54,999 bases of DNA from Lachnospiraceae bacterium (GTDB lineage Bacteria; Bacillota; Clostridia; Lachnospirales; Lachnospiraceae): assembly GCA_019424135.1 (NCBI GenBank), contig JAHYZZ010000007.1:24313-79311 (forward strand). The letters are read 5' to 3'. Below are positions 47,596 through 54,999 of this stretch, one piece after another (the stretch's first letter is position 1; the number at the start of each line of letters is the position of its first letter). The notes under the pieces are model-generated. The model had not been told where the DNA came from, ran no database searches, and saw only the letters and a list, made by a program, of their open reading frames with translations. A program made the translations under genes and the position numbers.

Positions 47596-49221
47596 TTATT
47601 GAATCTCTCGAATCTTCTTTCTAAGAGCCAACACCTGGTTCGGTGCAACAGACAGTTCATCAATTCCCATCTGTATAAATGTTTCTGTCAGATCCAGATC
47701 AGCCGCCAGATCCCCACAGATGCTAATCTTTTTCCCTTCCAAATGAACATTATTCGTCACAATTCTGATCATCTTGATCAACGCTGAATGATGTGCATTA
47801 TAAAACTTTCCAAGCTTATCATTCTCTCTGTCCATTCCCAACGTAAACTGTGTCAGATCATTCGTACCGATACTGAAGAAATCCACTTCCCTTGCAAGCT
47901 CGCCGCTGATCATGACTGCAGCAGGCGTCTCGATCATAACACCAACCTGGATTTCCTCATCAAATGCGGTCTTTTCAGCCTTCAATTCTCTTTTTGCCGT
48001 CTCTAACAAAAGCTTCGCCCTAGTCACTTCTTCAATTGCAGTAATCATCGGGAACATGATGGACACATTCCCATAGACCGAAGCGCGTAGAATCGCCCTA
48101 AGCTGTGTTTTAAAAATCTCTTCCTTTTCCAAAGAGATCCTGATTCCGCGAAGCCCCATAGACGGATTTGCCTCTTCTCCAAGATCCAGGCAATCCGCCT
48201 GCTTTTCTCCCCCAAGATCAGCAGTACGGATTACCACCTTTTTAACTCCCATGGACTCGGCTGCCAGCCGATACACCTGAAACTGCTGCTCTTCTGTGGG
48301 AAGCTTCGTTCCGTTTTCCATATATAAGAACTCGCTCCGAAACAGCCCGATCCCGCCGGCATCGCTTCGGATTACATTCTCAATATCCTCTCTGGTTCCG
48401 ATATTGGCACAGATATCAATCTTCTGACCACTCTGGGTAATATTTTCTTTTCCCTTCAGCCTTTCCAGATTCTTGACATGCGTTACGTTGGTATCCTGTT
48501 TCTGCTTCATTTTTGTTAACGTGGTATAATCCGGCTCGATATATATCTTTCCTTCATAACCGTCAACGACAATCATTTTTCCGTCATAATCTTTTTTCAG
48601 TGCCTCTCCCAGGCCAATGACTGACGGAATTCCTTTGGTACGGGCCAGCACGGCAGTATGGGAATTAATGGTGCCATATCTTGTCACAAATCCCAGCACT
48701 TTATTCTTATCCAACTGTATGGCCTCACTGGGGTACAGCTCTCCTGCTGCCAGAACAAAAGGCTCATCCATCAGCATTTTGTCCTTCCAGGTTCTGGAAA
48801 GAATCCGCAGCATACGATTCGCCACATCTTTTACATCAATATCATGACCTTGTGTATAAATCTTCTGTTCTGGATGATCATTAGAGAGATACTCTGAAGC
48901 CACGGTCTGCAGGGCATACTCTGCATTCAGTTTCTGCTCTACGATGATACTGTTGACCTGATCTACCAGTGTTTGCTCCTCGAGAATCGTCTGCTGCATC
49001 TCAAAGATGGCAGCATTTGCATCTCCTACTTCCTTTGCCGCTGTATCATACAGATTCTTCAGTTCCTGGATTGCTTTCATTCTTGCCTTCTGAAAACGCT
49101 GCACCTCTTTTTCTACATCTTTTACATAAATACGCCGGATCTCCTTCCCCTCTCTCTTATAAAAGGTTAGTTTTCCGATCGCAATTCCCTCTGATACTTT
49201 TTTCCCCGTTAATGTTATCAT
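47596..49221 (-). CDS. ptsI: PTS enzyme I (phosphoenolpyruvate-protein phosphotransferase)
   Basis: 541 residues, slightly shorter than the usual 570. Phosphohistidine His188 in GTINSHTAVLARTKGIPSVI, the HPr-binding helical domain (about 25-140), and the PEP-binding barrel with GIGLFRSEFLYMENGTKLPT, LGGEKQADCL, SMGLRGIRISLEKEEIFKTQ, FFSIGTNDLTQFTLGMDREN and ISICGDLAAD (catalytic Cys). It takes phosphate from PEP and gives it to HPr for all PTS sugars. ptsH (HPr) is not adjacent. The ATG with AAAAGGATCGAACGCAT. Confidence 0.94.
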   Translation of the reverse strand: MITLTGKKVSEGIAIGKLTFYKREGKEIRRIYVKDVEKEVQRFQKARMKAIQELKNLYDTAAKEVGDANAAIFEMQQTILEEQTLVDQVNSIIVEQKLNAEYALQTVASEYLSNDHPEQKIYTQGHDIDVKDVANRMLRILSRTWKDKMLMDEPFVLAAGELYPSEAIQLDKNKVLGFVTRYGTINSHTAVLARTKGIPSVIGLGEALKKDYDGKMIVVDGYEGKIYIEPDYTTLTKMKQKQDTNVTHVKNLERLKGKENITQSGQKIDICANIGTREDIENVIRSDAGGIGLFRSEFLYMENGTKLPTEEQQFQVYRLAAESMGVKKVVIRTADLGGEKQADCLDLGEEANPSMGLRGIRISLEKEEIFKTQLRAILRASVYGNVSIMFPMITAIEEVTRAKLLLETAKRELKAEKTAFDEEIQVGVMIETPAAVMISGELAREVDFFSIGTNDLTQFTLGMDRENDKLGKFYNAHHSALIKMIRIVTNNVHLEGKKISICGDLAADLDLTETFIQMGIDELSVAPNQVLALRKKIREIQ

Positions 49222-49258
49222 ATGCGTTCGATCCTTTTCTAAAATTCAAGATAGTTAT

Positions 49259-49287
49259 ACTTTACATGTTTGCTCTCATTTCGTCAA
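49259..49287 (-). promoter_or_regulatory. promoter of ptsI
   Basis: Leftward TTGACG (49287-49282), 17 bases, TAAAGT (49264-49259), 38 bases before the ptsI ATG. Confidence 0.5.
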
Positions 49288-49303
49288 GATAATTGCTGTC
49301 CCA

Positions 49304-49332
49304 TTGACTTTTTGTCAGACATATGCTACTCT
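49304..49332 (+). promoter_or_regulatory. promoter of the cold-shock gene
   Basis: TTGACT (49304-49309), 17 bases, TACTCT (49327-49332). It leaves a leader of roughly 65 bases before the ATG, as is common for cold-shock mRNAs. Confidence 0.5.
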
Positions 49333-49402
49333 GACTTCGTATTCTTTTAGTCGCGATACATGACGGCTAATCATAACTTTTTTCATTTTATGGAGGTATC
49401 AT

Positions 49403-49600
49403 ATGAAAGGTACGGTGAAATGGTTTAACAACCAAAAAGGCTATGGCTTCATCTCTGATGAATCCGGCAACGACGTATTCGTACATTACTCCGGGCTTAA
49501 TATGGAAGGGTTCAAGACCCTGGATGAAGGTCAGGAAGTAGAGTACGATGTAACTGAAGGCGCAAAGGGACCGCAGGCAGTAAACGTGACAAAACTTTAA
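49403..49600 (+). CDS. cold-shock protein
   Basis: 65 residues, one cold-shock domain: MKGTVKWFNNQKGYGFISDE (RNP1 KGYGFI), DVFVHYSGL (RNP2 VFVHY). It binds single-stranded RNA and DNA and loosens RNA structure; members of the family act at cold shock or generally in growth. Single gene between ptsI (divergent) and the folate operon. RBS TGGAGGTATCAT. Confidence 0.95.
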   Translation: MKGTVKWFNNQKGYGFISDESGNDVFVHYSGLNMEGFKTLDEGQEVEYDVTEGAKGPQAVNVTKL

Positions 49601-49703
49601 TCCCTTGAGCGGTAATCATAATTTGAATGTACCTTTTATAATATATAAAACAGCATTGATTTAGATATTTAAAAGCAATACACTAAAATTGAGATTATGG
49701 CTG

Positions 49704-49734
49704 AGACCGGCACAACACAGTGCCGGTCTTTTTC
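49704..49734 (+). terminator. terminator before the folate operon
   Basis: AGACCGGCA (49704-49712) pairs with TGCCGGTCT (49721-49729), followed by TTTTC. It ends the cold-shock transcript. Confidence 0.85.
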
Positions 49735-49811
49735 ATATTGCCCTTGTAGTAATCGAATTTTAGTGATATGATGAAAAACAGAGAAAATTTCACAGAAGGG
49801 AAAGAAAGAAC

Positions 49812-51122
49812 GTGACCTACAAAGAAGCAAGGGTATATTTGGACCGCGTGTCGAAATACGGAAGTGTACTTGGCTTGGATACGATTCGTGAACTGTTGCA
49901 TGAACTGGGCGATCCACAGAAGGATCTGAAGTTCATACACATCGCCGGAACCAATGGAAAGGGATCTGTGCTCGCGTACACTTCATCCGTATTAAGCGAA
50001 GCAGGATATCGGACTGGCAGATATGTATCGCCAACAGTGATTTCCTATCTGGAGCGGATTCAGATCAACGGCATCTTTATATCTGAAGAAGCATTTGCCA
50101 GACTGACCGAAAAAGCAAAGCAAGCTATTGCCCGCATGAAAGCAGCCGGTAAGTCAAGTCCGACTGTTTTTGAAGTGGAGACCGCAATAGCTTTTTTATA
50201 TTTCAAAGAAGCTTGCTGTGACCTGGTTGTCCTGGAATGCGGAATGGGCGGCGAAGGAGACGCCACCAACATCATTCCACCGCCGCTGTGTGCAGTATTT
50301 ACATCTATAGGACCGGATCATCTGGGCATTCTAGGGAATAGCCTTGAAGAGATTGCCTGCACAAAAGCCGGTATCATCAAGCCAGGATGCCGTGTCGTTT
50401 CAGCTCCCCAGGATCCTGAGGTATCGAAGGTGCTTTATGAAAGAGCCAGCTCCTTGGGATGTCCAATTGATCAGACCGACGAAACCGCAATCTGCCAAAT
50501 CCAGGAAGATTACTGTGGACAGGCAATCACTTACCACTCACAGACAGTGCTTCATATCCCACTCGCAGGCAGACACCAGGCCGTCAATGCAGCTGTTGCC
50601 TTAGATATCATCTCCTGCCTTAAGAAAGAGGGATATTCTATTTCTGAAAAAGCCATCCGCAGTGGTTTCCAAAAAGTGCAGTGGTATGGCCGCTTTACTT
50701 GTCTTCAGGATGCGCCCCTGTTTTTTGTAGACGGTGCCCACAATCCGCCGGCTGCACGCTGCCTTGCAAAGACATTGAAATACTGCTTTCCAGGCAAGCA
50801 TTTTATTATGATCATGGGAATTTTCAAGGATAAGGAATATAGCCAGATTGCCCAGATCATGGCTCCTCTGGCAAAATCCATCCATACCGTCACGCTTCCC
50901 GATGAAACTCGCAGCCTGCCTGCCGCCACGCTAAAAGAAACCGTTTTAATGTACTGCCCTTCAGGGATTCCCGTCACAACAGAACCTGGAATCAGGGCCG
51001 CTGTCAACGCTGCTTTATCAGAAGCCAATACACAAGATGTGATTGTTGCCTTTGGGTCTCTTTCCTATCTGGGAGAGATTGAAAGAGTTTTAAAACCAAA
51101 TCAAAAAAAGAAAGAGGAATAG
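49812..51122 (+). CDS. folC: folylpolyglutamate synthase / dihydrofolate synthase
   Basis: 436 residues of the Mur-ligase-like fold. P-loop HIAGTNGKGSVLAYTSSVLS at about residues 43-62, Mg site in DLVVLECGMGGEGDATNIIP, SIGPDHLGILGNSLEEIACT-KAGI, and C-terminal DGAHNPPAARCLAKTL. It adds glutamate to dihydropteroate and to folates. Start is GTG at 49812 preceded by GAAGGGAAAGAAAGAAC. First gene of the operon; FolE follows four bases later. Confidence 0.92.
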   Translation: MTYKEARVYLDRVSKYGSVLGLDTIRELLHELGDPQKDLKFIHIAGTNGKGSVLAYTSSVLSEAGYRTGRYVSPTVISYLERIQINGIFISEEAFARLTEKAKQAIARMKAAGKSSPTVFEVETAIAFLYFKEACCDLVVLECGMGGEGDATNIIPPPLCAVFTSIGPDHLGILGNSLEEIACTKAGIIKPGCRVVSAPQDPEVSKVLYERASSLGCPIDQTDETAICQIQEDYCGQAITYHSQTVLHIPLAGRHQAVNAAVALDIISCLKKEGYSISEKAIRSGFQKVQWYGRFTCLQDAPLFFVDGAHNPPAARCLAKTLKYCFPGKHFIMIMGIFKDKEYSQIAQIMAPLAKSIHTVTLPDETRSLPAATLKETVLMYCPSGIPVTTEPGIRAAVNAALSEANTQDVIVAFGSLSYLGEIERVLKPNQKKKEE

Positions 51123-51126
51123 AATC

Positions 51127-51690
51127 ATGATAGACCAAGATAAAATCAAACAAGGCGTCCGTCTTCTCCTGGAAGGGATCGGAGAAGATCCCGCCAGAGA
51201 AGGACTTCGGGAAACGCCGGACAGAATTGCTCGGATGTATGAAGAACTTTTCGGTGGGATGGATGAGCTCCCTTCCAGGCATCTGATGAAAATGTTCCAC
51301 ACTGATAATACGGAAATGGTACTGGAAAAGGACATTACCTTCTATTCCACCTGTGAACACCACATGCTGCCTTTCTTCGGAAAGGCCCACATTGCCTATG
51401 TCCCTGACGGAAAAGTTGCCGGTTTAAGTAAGCTGGCCCGCACGGTCGAGGTGTTTTCCAGAAGACTTCAACTCCAGGAACAGTTGACAGATCAAATTGC
51501 AGATGCGCTCATGACCTGTATGCATCCCAGAGGAGTTATGGTCATGACAGAAGCAGAGCATCTGTGTATGACCATGCGCGGCATCAAAAAACCGGGAAGC
51601 AAAACCATAAGCCTGGCAAAACGAGGCATTTTTCAGACGGATCCCTCTCTGGAGGACCGGTTTTTCCGTATGCTGGAAAGGCAGGCCTAA
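51127..51690 (+). CDS. folE: GTP cyclohydrolase I (FolE1)
   Basis: 187 residues, type IA length. Zinc ligands: STCEHHMLPFFGKAHIAYVP (Cys76, His79) and HLCMTMRGIKKPGSKTI. Substrate loop VAGLSKLARTVEVFSRRLQL. Converts GTP to 7,8-dihydroneopterin triphosphate. It lies four bases after folC and one base before the HD gene. RBS AAAGAGGAATAGAATC is in the end of folC. Confidence 0.95.
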   Translation: MIDQDKIKQGVRLLLEGIGEDPAREGLRETPDRIARMYEELFGGMDELPSRHLMKMFHTDNTEMVLEKDITFYSTCEHHMLPFFGKAHIAYVPDGKVAGLSKLARTVEVFSRRLQLQEQLTDQIADALMTCMHPRGVMVMTEAEHLCMTMRGIKKPGSKTISLAKRGIFQTDPSLEDRFFRMLERQA

Positions 51691-51691
51691 A

Positions 51692-52210
51692 ATGAAATCT
51701 AAAGTATCAACGACTACCGTCAGACGGTTGGAGGCAATTCGAAACCATCCTCTCTACCATTCATCCCTGTGCCGGCTTTCCAAACTGGAAAAAGACCGGA
51801 CATTTTGCTGCCACGGTATGGAGCATCTGTTGGATGTGGCAAGAATTGCTTACATACGCAGTCTGGAAAGAGGCCTTTCGATTTCGCGGGATCTGATCTA
51901 TGCTTCTTCTCTGCTCCACGATATCGGAAAATGGCAGCAATATGAAACTGGAACTCCTCACGAACTGGCGAGTGAACAGATCGCAAAAGAGATTCTGAAT
52001 AGTTTCCCAGAATCTCTTAAGTTTTCTCCCGATGAAACCCGGCAGATTCTTACTGCTATCCTCGGGCACCGCAGACTCCGGCCAGATCCGGAACCTTTAG
52101 AGGCTCTGCTTTATGAGAGTGACAAAGCCTCCCGATCCTGTTTTTGCTGTCCGGCTCTTGCCAAATGCAACTGGGACAATGAAAAAAAGAACATGGAGAT
52201 TATCATATGA
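51692..52210 (+). CDS. HD-domain protein in the folate operon
   Basis: 172 residues with the HD metal site: His in CHGMEHLLDVARIAYI at about 40-55, the HD pair in LIYASSLLHDIGKWQQYETG, GHRRLRPDP, and an Asp in YESDKASRSCF. Cysteines are clustered at the end (CFCCPALAKC). It is between folE and folP, with one base to folE and a 4-base overlap with folP, so it is clearly part of the pathway operon. HD proteins are metal-dependent phosphohydrolases; the archaeal MptB, an HD phosphodiesterase acting on a dihydroneopterin phosphate, is a precedent. A role in removing phosphates from dihydroneopterin triphosphate is likely but inferred. Confidence 0.82.
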   Translation: MKSKVSTTTVRRLEAIRNHPLYHSSLCRLSKLEKDRTFCCHGMEHLLDVARIAYIRSLERGLSISRDLIYASSLLHDIGKWQQYETGTPHELASEQIAKEILNSFPESLKFSPDETRQILTAILGHRRLRPDPEPLEALLYESDKASRSCFCCPALAKCNWDNEKKNMEIII

Positions 52211-53019
52211 TTATCAGAGACAGACAATTTGACACCGAAAGACACACTTATATCATGGGAATCTTAAATACTACACCGGACTCTTTTTCCGATGGCGGAA
52301 AATACAACAATCTGGATGCGGCTCTGCGCCGTGCCGAAGAAATGATTCAAGAAGGCGCCGACATTTTAGATATCGGCGGAGAATCTACTCGTCCCGGCCA
52401 CACACAGATTACAGATGATGAAGAGATCAGCCGGACTGCGCCTATCATCGCAGCTATTCGAAAACGGTTTGATATTCCTCTATCCATTGATACTTATAAA
52501 GCAAGTGTAGCCCAATGTGCTTTAGAGGCAGGCGCCGACCTGGTCAATGACATCTGGGGGCTTCAATATGATCCCAAAATGGCAGAGACTATCCAAAAAT
52601 TTCACGTTTCCTGCTGTCTGATGCATAACCGGAAAAAGCCAGATTATCAGGACTTTTTCCCAGATTTCCTGGATGATCTGCGCGCCTGTATTCGGACTGC
52701 GAAAGATGCCGGTATTCCGGACGACCGGATTTTGCTGGATCCAGGCGTAGGATTTGGCAAAACTTATGAAATGAACCTTGCCGTCATCCGAAATCTGGAC
52801 TGTATGAAGACCCTCGGCTACCCAGTGCTCCTTGGGACTTCACGGAAATCTGTGATCGGGCTGACCCTTGATCTGCCCACCAGCCAGCGTGATGAAGCCA
52901 CCCTTGCCACCACCGTATATGGAATGCTAAAAGGTTGTTCCTTTGTCCGTGTCCACAACGTACAAGCCAATGTGCGCGCTGTCAAAATGGCGGAAGCCAT
53001 CCGCGACTGTACGTTATAA
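52207..53019 (+). CDS. folP: dihydropteroate synthase
   Basis: 270 residues. Classical motifs: YIMGILNTTPDSFSDGGKYN (pterin and phosphate loops), GADILDIGGESTRPGH, PLSIDTYKASVAQCALEAGA-DLVNDIWG, LDPGVGFGKTYEMN, and LLGTSRKS with C-terminal VRVHNVQA. It joins dihydropterin pyrophosphate with p-aminobenzoate and is the sulfonamide target. The start overlaps the HD gene by four bases. It is followed by folB-folK after 27 bases. Confidence 0.95.
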   Translation: MIIRDRQFDTERHTYIMGILNTTPDSFSDGGKYNNLDAALRRAEEMIQEGADILDIGGESTRPGHTQITDDEEISRTAPIIAAIRKRFDIPLSIDTYKASVAQCALEAGADLVNDIWGLQYDPKMAETIQKFHVSCCLMHNRKKPDYQDFFPDFLDDLRACIRTAKDAGIPDDRILLDPGVGFGKTYEMNLAVIRNLDCMKTLGYPVLLGTSRKSVIGLTLDLPTSQRDEATLATTVYGMLKGCSFVRVHNVQANVRAVKMAEAIRDCTL

Positions 53020-53046
53020 AGATATCGATTTATGAAAGGCTGTATT

Positions 53047-53886
53047 ATGAAAGATCAGATTATCATCAAAAATCTGGAAGTATTTGCAAATCATGGCGTA
53101 TTTCCAGAAGAACAGAAACTTGGGCAGAAATTTATTGTCACTGCCGTCCTATATACGGATACACGCCAGGCCGGAAAAACCGATGACCTTTCGGACTCTA
53201 TCGACTATGGATCTATCTGCCAGACAATCTGCCGTTTTTTAACAACACATACCTATCAGCTCCTGGAACGGGCCGCTGAATGCCTGGCAGAAGAACTTCT
53301 TCTCCATACGCCGGGACTTTCTTCCCTTTGCCTGAAGATAGACAAGCCCTGGGCTCCAATCGGTCTGCCTCTTCAGACAGTATCTGTAAAGATCGAGCGG
53401 GGATGGCATACCGCCTATCTTGGTCTTGGTTCTAATGTTGGAGAAAAAGAACGCTACGTAAAGGAAGCAATCCGTGCATTAAACGATCTTCCCTCCTGCC
53501 AGGTGGAAACCGTTTCTGATTTTCTGGTCACCAAGCCTTACGGTGTTACAGACCAGGATGATTTTATCAATGCCTGCCTAAAGCTTTCCACCCTTCTTAC
53601 TCCCAGGGAGCTTCTAACGGAACTGCACCGTATGGAACAAAACGCCGGAAGAGAACGGACCAGACGCTGGGGGCCAAGGACGCTGGATCTGGACATTCTA
53701 TTCTATGATGATCTAATCCTTGGGGATCCGGATCTTTGCATCCCCCATGTGGATCTTGCAAATCGGGAGTTTGTGCTCCGTCCTCTGTGTCAGATTGCCC
53801 CATATCTGCACCATCCGGTTACCGGAAAAACGGTGTGGGAGATGAAAAATGCACTCTCTTGTGATCCGTCCTCCCCATCTCCCTGA
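53047..53886 (+). CDS. folK: FolB-FolK fusion: dihydroneopterin aldolase / HPPK
   Basis: 279 residues. The first 117 are FolB (IIIKNLEVFANHGVFPEEQK, SIDYGSICQTICRF, ERAAECLAEELL, with IDKPWAPIG). The rest is HPPK: AYLGLGSNVGEKERYVKEAI, VTKPYGVTDQDDFINACLKL, MEQNAGRERTRRWGPRTLDL-DILFYDD, HVDLANREFVLRPLCQIAP. So one protein turns dihydroneopterin into hydroxymethyldihydropterin pyrophosphate for FolP. Such fusions are known in Firmicutes. Start at 53047 has GAAAGGCTGTATT. Last gene of the operon; a terminator follows. Confidence 0.93.
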   Translation: MKDQIIIKNLEVFANHGVFPEEQKLGQKFIVTAVLYTDTRQAGKTDDLSDSIDYGSICQTICRFLTTHTYQLLERAAECLAEELLLHTPGLSSLCLKIDKPWAPIGLPLQTVSVKIERGWHTAYLGLGSNVGEKERYVKEAIRALNDLPSCQVETVSDFLVTKPYGVTDQDDFINACLKLSTLLTPRELLTELHRMEQNAGRERTRRWGPRTLDLDILFYDDLILGDPDLCIPHVDLANREFVLRPLCQIAPYLHHPVTGKTVWEMKNALSCDPSSPSP

Positions 53887-53891
53887 TAAAA

Positions 53892-53925
53892 AACAGGTAC
53901 CCTACCGTTAGGGCACCTGTTTTTC
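53892..53925. terminator. terminator of the folate operon
   Basis: An ACAGGT-N-CCCTA / TAGGG-N-ACCTGT stem with loop CCGT, followed by TTTTTCTTTTT on the + strand; AAAAA precedes on the other side, so it may also serve the ACT gene. Confidence 0.88.
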
Positions 53926-53936
53926 TTTTTATCCCA

Positions 53937-54380
53937 TTACTGATTTGCACGGTACGCCTCATCCGCACTGTACACATCAAATCCACTATTCCTCAGGATA
54001 TCAATCACCTTGAAAGGATCATCGCTCTTTAATACAGCAGCCGCATCGCTTCCGTTTGCAAATGCATACATATACTCGATGTTAACTTGCCCTTCCACAA
54101 TCTGATGCATTGCCTTGCTTAAAGACCCGGTTGCATGAGGAACTCTTAATGCCACCACATCCGTCAGCATCGCCGTAATGCCGTTTTCCTTCAAGGCCGC
54201 CCGGCCTTTCTGCGGATCAGAAACGATCATCCTGAGCATTCCATATTCTGTCGTATCTGCCAGACTGAGCGCTACGATATTGACATCGTTCTTCGCAAGC
54301 ACATCCAACACATCATCCAGACGTCCTTCTCTATTTTCCAAAAAAACCGACAACTGCTGAATCGTATTATTCGTACCCAT
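53937..54380 (-). CDS. tandem ACT-domain protein
   Basis: 147 residues with two ACT domains: QQLSVFLENREGRLDDVLDV...NIVALSLADTTEYGMLRMIV in the first, and RVPHATGSLSKAMHQIVEGQ-VNIEYMYAFANG in the second. ACT domains bind amino acids; small tandem ACT proteins of this type lie beside phenylacetate-CoA-ligase genes in many anaerobes, where an amino-acid sensing role is supposed. It is 14 bases after the next gene on the same strand. RBS AAGGGGGAAATGTC. Confidence 0.85.
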   Translation of the reverse strand: MGTNNTIQQLSVFLENREGRLDDVLDVLAKNDVNIVALSLADTTEYGMLRMIVSDPQKGRAALKENGITAMLTDVVALRVPHATGSLSKAMHQIVEGQVNIEYMYAFANGSDAAAVLKSDDPFKVIDILRNSGFDVYSADEAYRANQ

Positions 54381-54394
54381 GACATTTCCCCCTT

Positions 54395-54999
54395 TTATAA
54401 ATTTCTGTTATCAATGACACGTTTTGCTTTTCCTTCACTTCTCTGGATCGTCTTTGGCTCTACCAGCTTCACTCTTACGGATACTCCAAGCGCCTGTTTG
54501 AGTACTGCTCCCACTTTGTTTTTCAAATCATCCAGCTTACGGATTTCGTCTGAGAAATATTTTTCATCCACTTCTACCATGACAGTCAGCACATCCAGAT
54601 TGTTTTCACGGTCTACAATCATCAGATAATGCGGAGCTACACCGCCTCCCATAGACAAAAGCGCAGCCTCTACCTGTGTCGGGAATACATTGACGCCGCG
54701 GATAACCTTCATGTCATCGGTACGTCCGGTAAACTTCTGAATCCGAGGAAGGGTTCTTCCACATGCACACTTCGTGTGGTCAATGCTGGTAAGATCCTTG
54801 GTGCGATAACGGATCAGCGGCATTCCTTCTTTGACAAGCGTTGTAAACACCAGTTCCCCCGTCTCTCCGTCTGCACATGGCGTCTGATCTGCCGGGTTCA
54901 GGATCTCAGGATAGAAGAAATCTTCATGCACATGCAGTCCTTGATGATGAATACAGTCCATTGCCACACCCGGTCCGGTAAGCTCACACAGTCGATAGA
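54395..54999 (-). CDS. paaK: phenylacetate-CoA ligase (C-terminal part; 5' end outside window)
   Basis: The frame is open to the right edge (it reads YRLCELTGPGVAMDC at the edge), so only about 200 C-terminal residues are seen. Adenylate-forming-enzyme features: EILNPADQTPCADGETGELV, PLIRYRTKDLTSIDHTKCAC, FTGRTDDMKVIRGVNVFPTQ, and terminal Lys region PKTIQRSEGKAKRVIDNR. It activates aryl acids (phenylacetate or indoleacetate-like) with ATP and CoA. In many anaerobes this gene is adjacent to indolepyruvate ferredoxin oxidoreductase, which would lie outside the window. An ACT gene follows it. Confidence 0.88.
   Translation of the reverse strand, partial: YRLCELTGPGVAMDCIHHQGLHVHEDFFYPEILNPADQTPCADGETGELVFTTLVKEGMPLIRYRTKDLTSIDHTKCACGRTLPRIQKFTGRTDDMKVIRGVNVFPTQVEAALLSMGGGVAPHYLMIVDRENNLDVLTVMVEVDEKYFSDEIRKLDDLKNKVGAVLKQALGVSVRVKLVEPKTIQRSEGKAKRVIDNRNL

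Overview
The window looks like the chromosome of a gut Clostridium of the Lachnospiraceae type (inference). Supporting evidence: strong AGGAGG ribosome binding sites throughout, Firmicutes-type families (two AraC regulators beside sugar genes, a LacI regulator beside malP/malQ, C_GCAxxG_C_C protein, NCS2 permease), an [FeFe] hydrogenase paired with a GltD-like protein, and no respiratory genes. I cannot name the species. No rRNA, tRNA or CRISPR array was recognised.

Layout. 1-8.1 kb is the right end of an integrated temperate-phage-like element. Leftward: small early genes, a PC4/YdbC-like protein and the start of a minor head gene that runs off the window. At 3.1 kb there is a cro/cI-type switch with a palindromic operator. 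Rightward: cI-like repressor, ImmA-like protease, a DUF4041/T5orf172 protein, a lipoprotein, a type I holin-like toxin with antisense RNA, and a large serine recombinase. The recombinase ends where an NMT1/THI5-like substrate-binding lipoprotein is cut off, so the element is inserted in that host gene. 8.4-14.8 kb is an AraC regulator divergent from an alpha-galactoside ABC transporter and GH36 alpha-galactosidase. 14.8-18.4 kb is an [FeFe] hydrogenase with a fused FeS/GltD oxidoreductase. 18.5-24.6 kb is leftward housekeeping and small enzymes (deoB, acetyltransferases, SseB-like, QueG-like, MBL-fold, DUF1349).

24.9-36.7 kb is carbohydrate and amino-acid metabolism: a RocA-like aldehyde dehydrogenase, an AraC regulator divergent from a GH31 glucosidase, and a maltodextrin/glycogen operon (glgP-malQ-GH13) with a divergent LacI-type regulator. 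36.8-37.6 kb is a signal-less GH25/LysM endolysin between two long hairpin repeats. 37.8-46.0 kb is an eight-gene leftward block (four-helix membrane protein, TVP38, FeS oxidoreductase, TVP38, C_GCAxxG_C_C protein, DUF2064-GT2 fusion, degenerate APH-like kinase, D-serine dehydratase) preceded by a lipoprotein rhodanese. Its combined function is not known to me. 46.2-49.2 kb is ptsI followed by a purine-type NCS2 permease. 49.4 kb is a cold-shock gene. 49.8-53.9 kb is a folate operon (folC, folE, HD protein, folP, folB-folK). 53.9 kb to the end is an ACT-domain protein and a phenylacetate-CoA-ligase-like gene running off the right edge.

The strongest unexplained signals are: (i) a family of long perfect hairpins that share a 15-bp core and a one-sided ATTAGGTACA flank but have locus-specific, self-complementary outer arms; (ii) the 37.8-46.0 kb redox/transport/glycosyl operon; (iii) the type I toxin module; and (iv) the HD protein filling the place of the missing dihydroneopterin triphosphate phosphatase in the folate operon.
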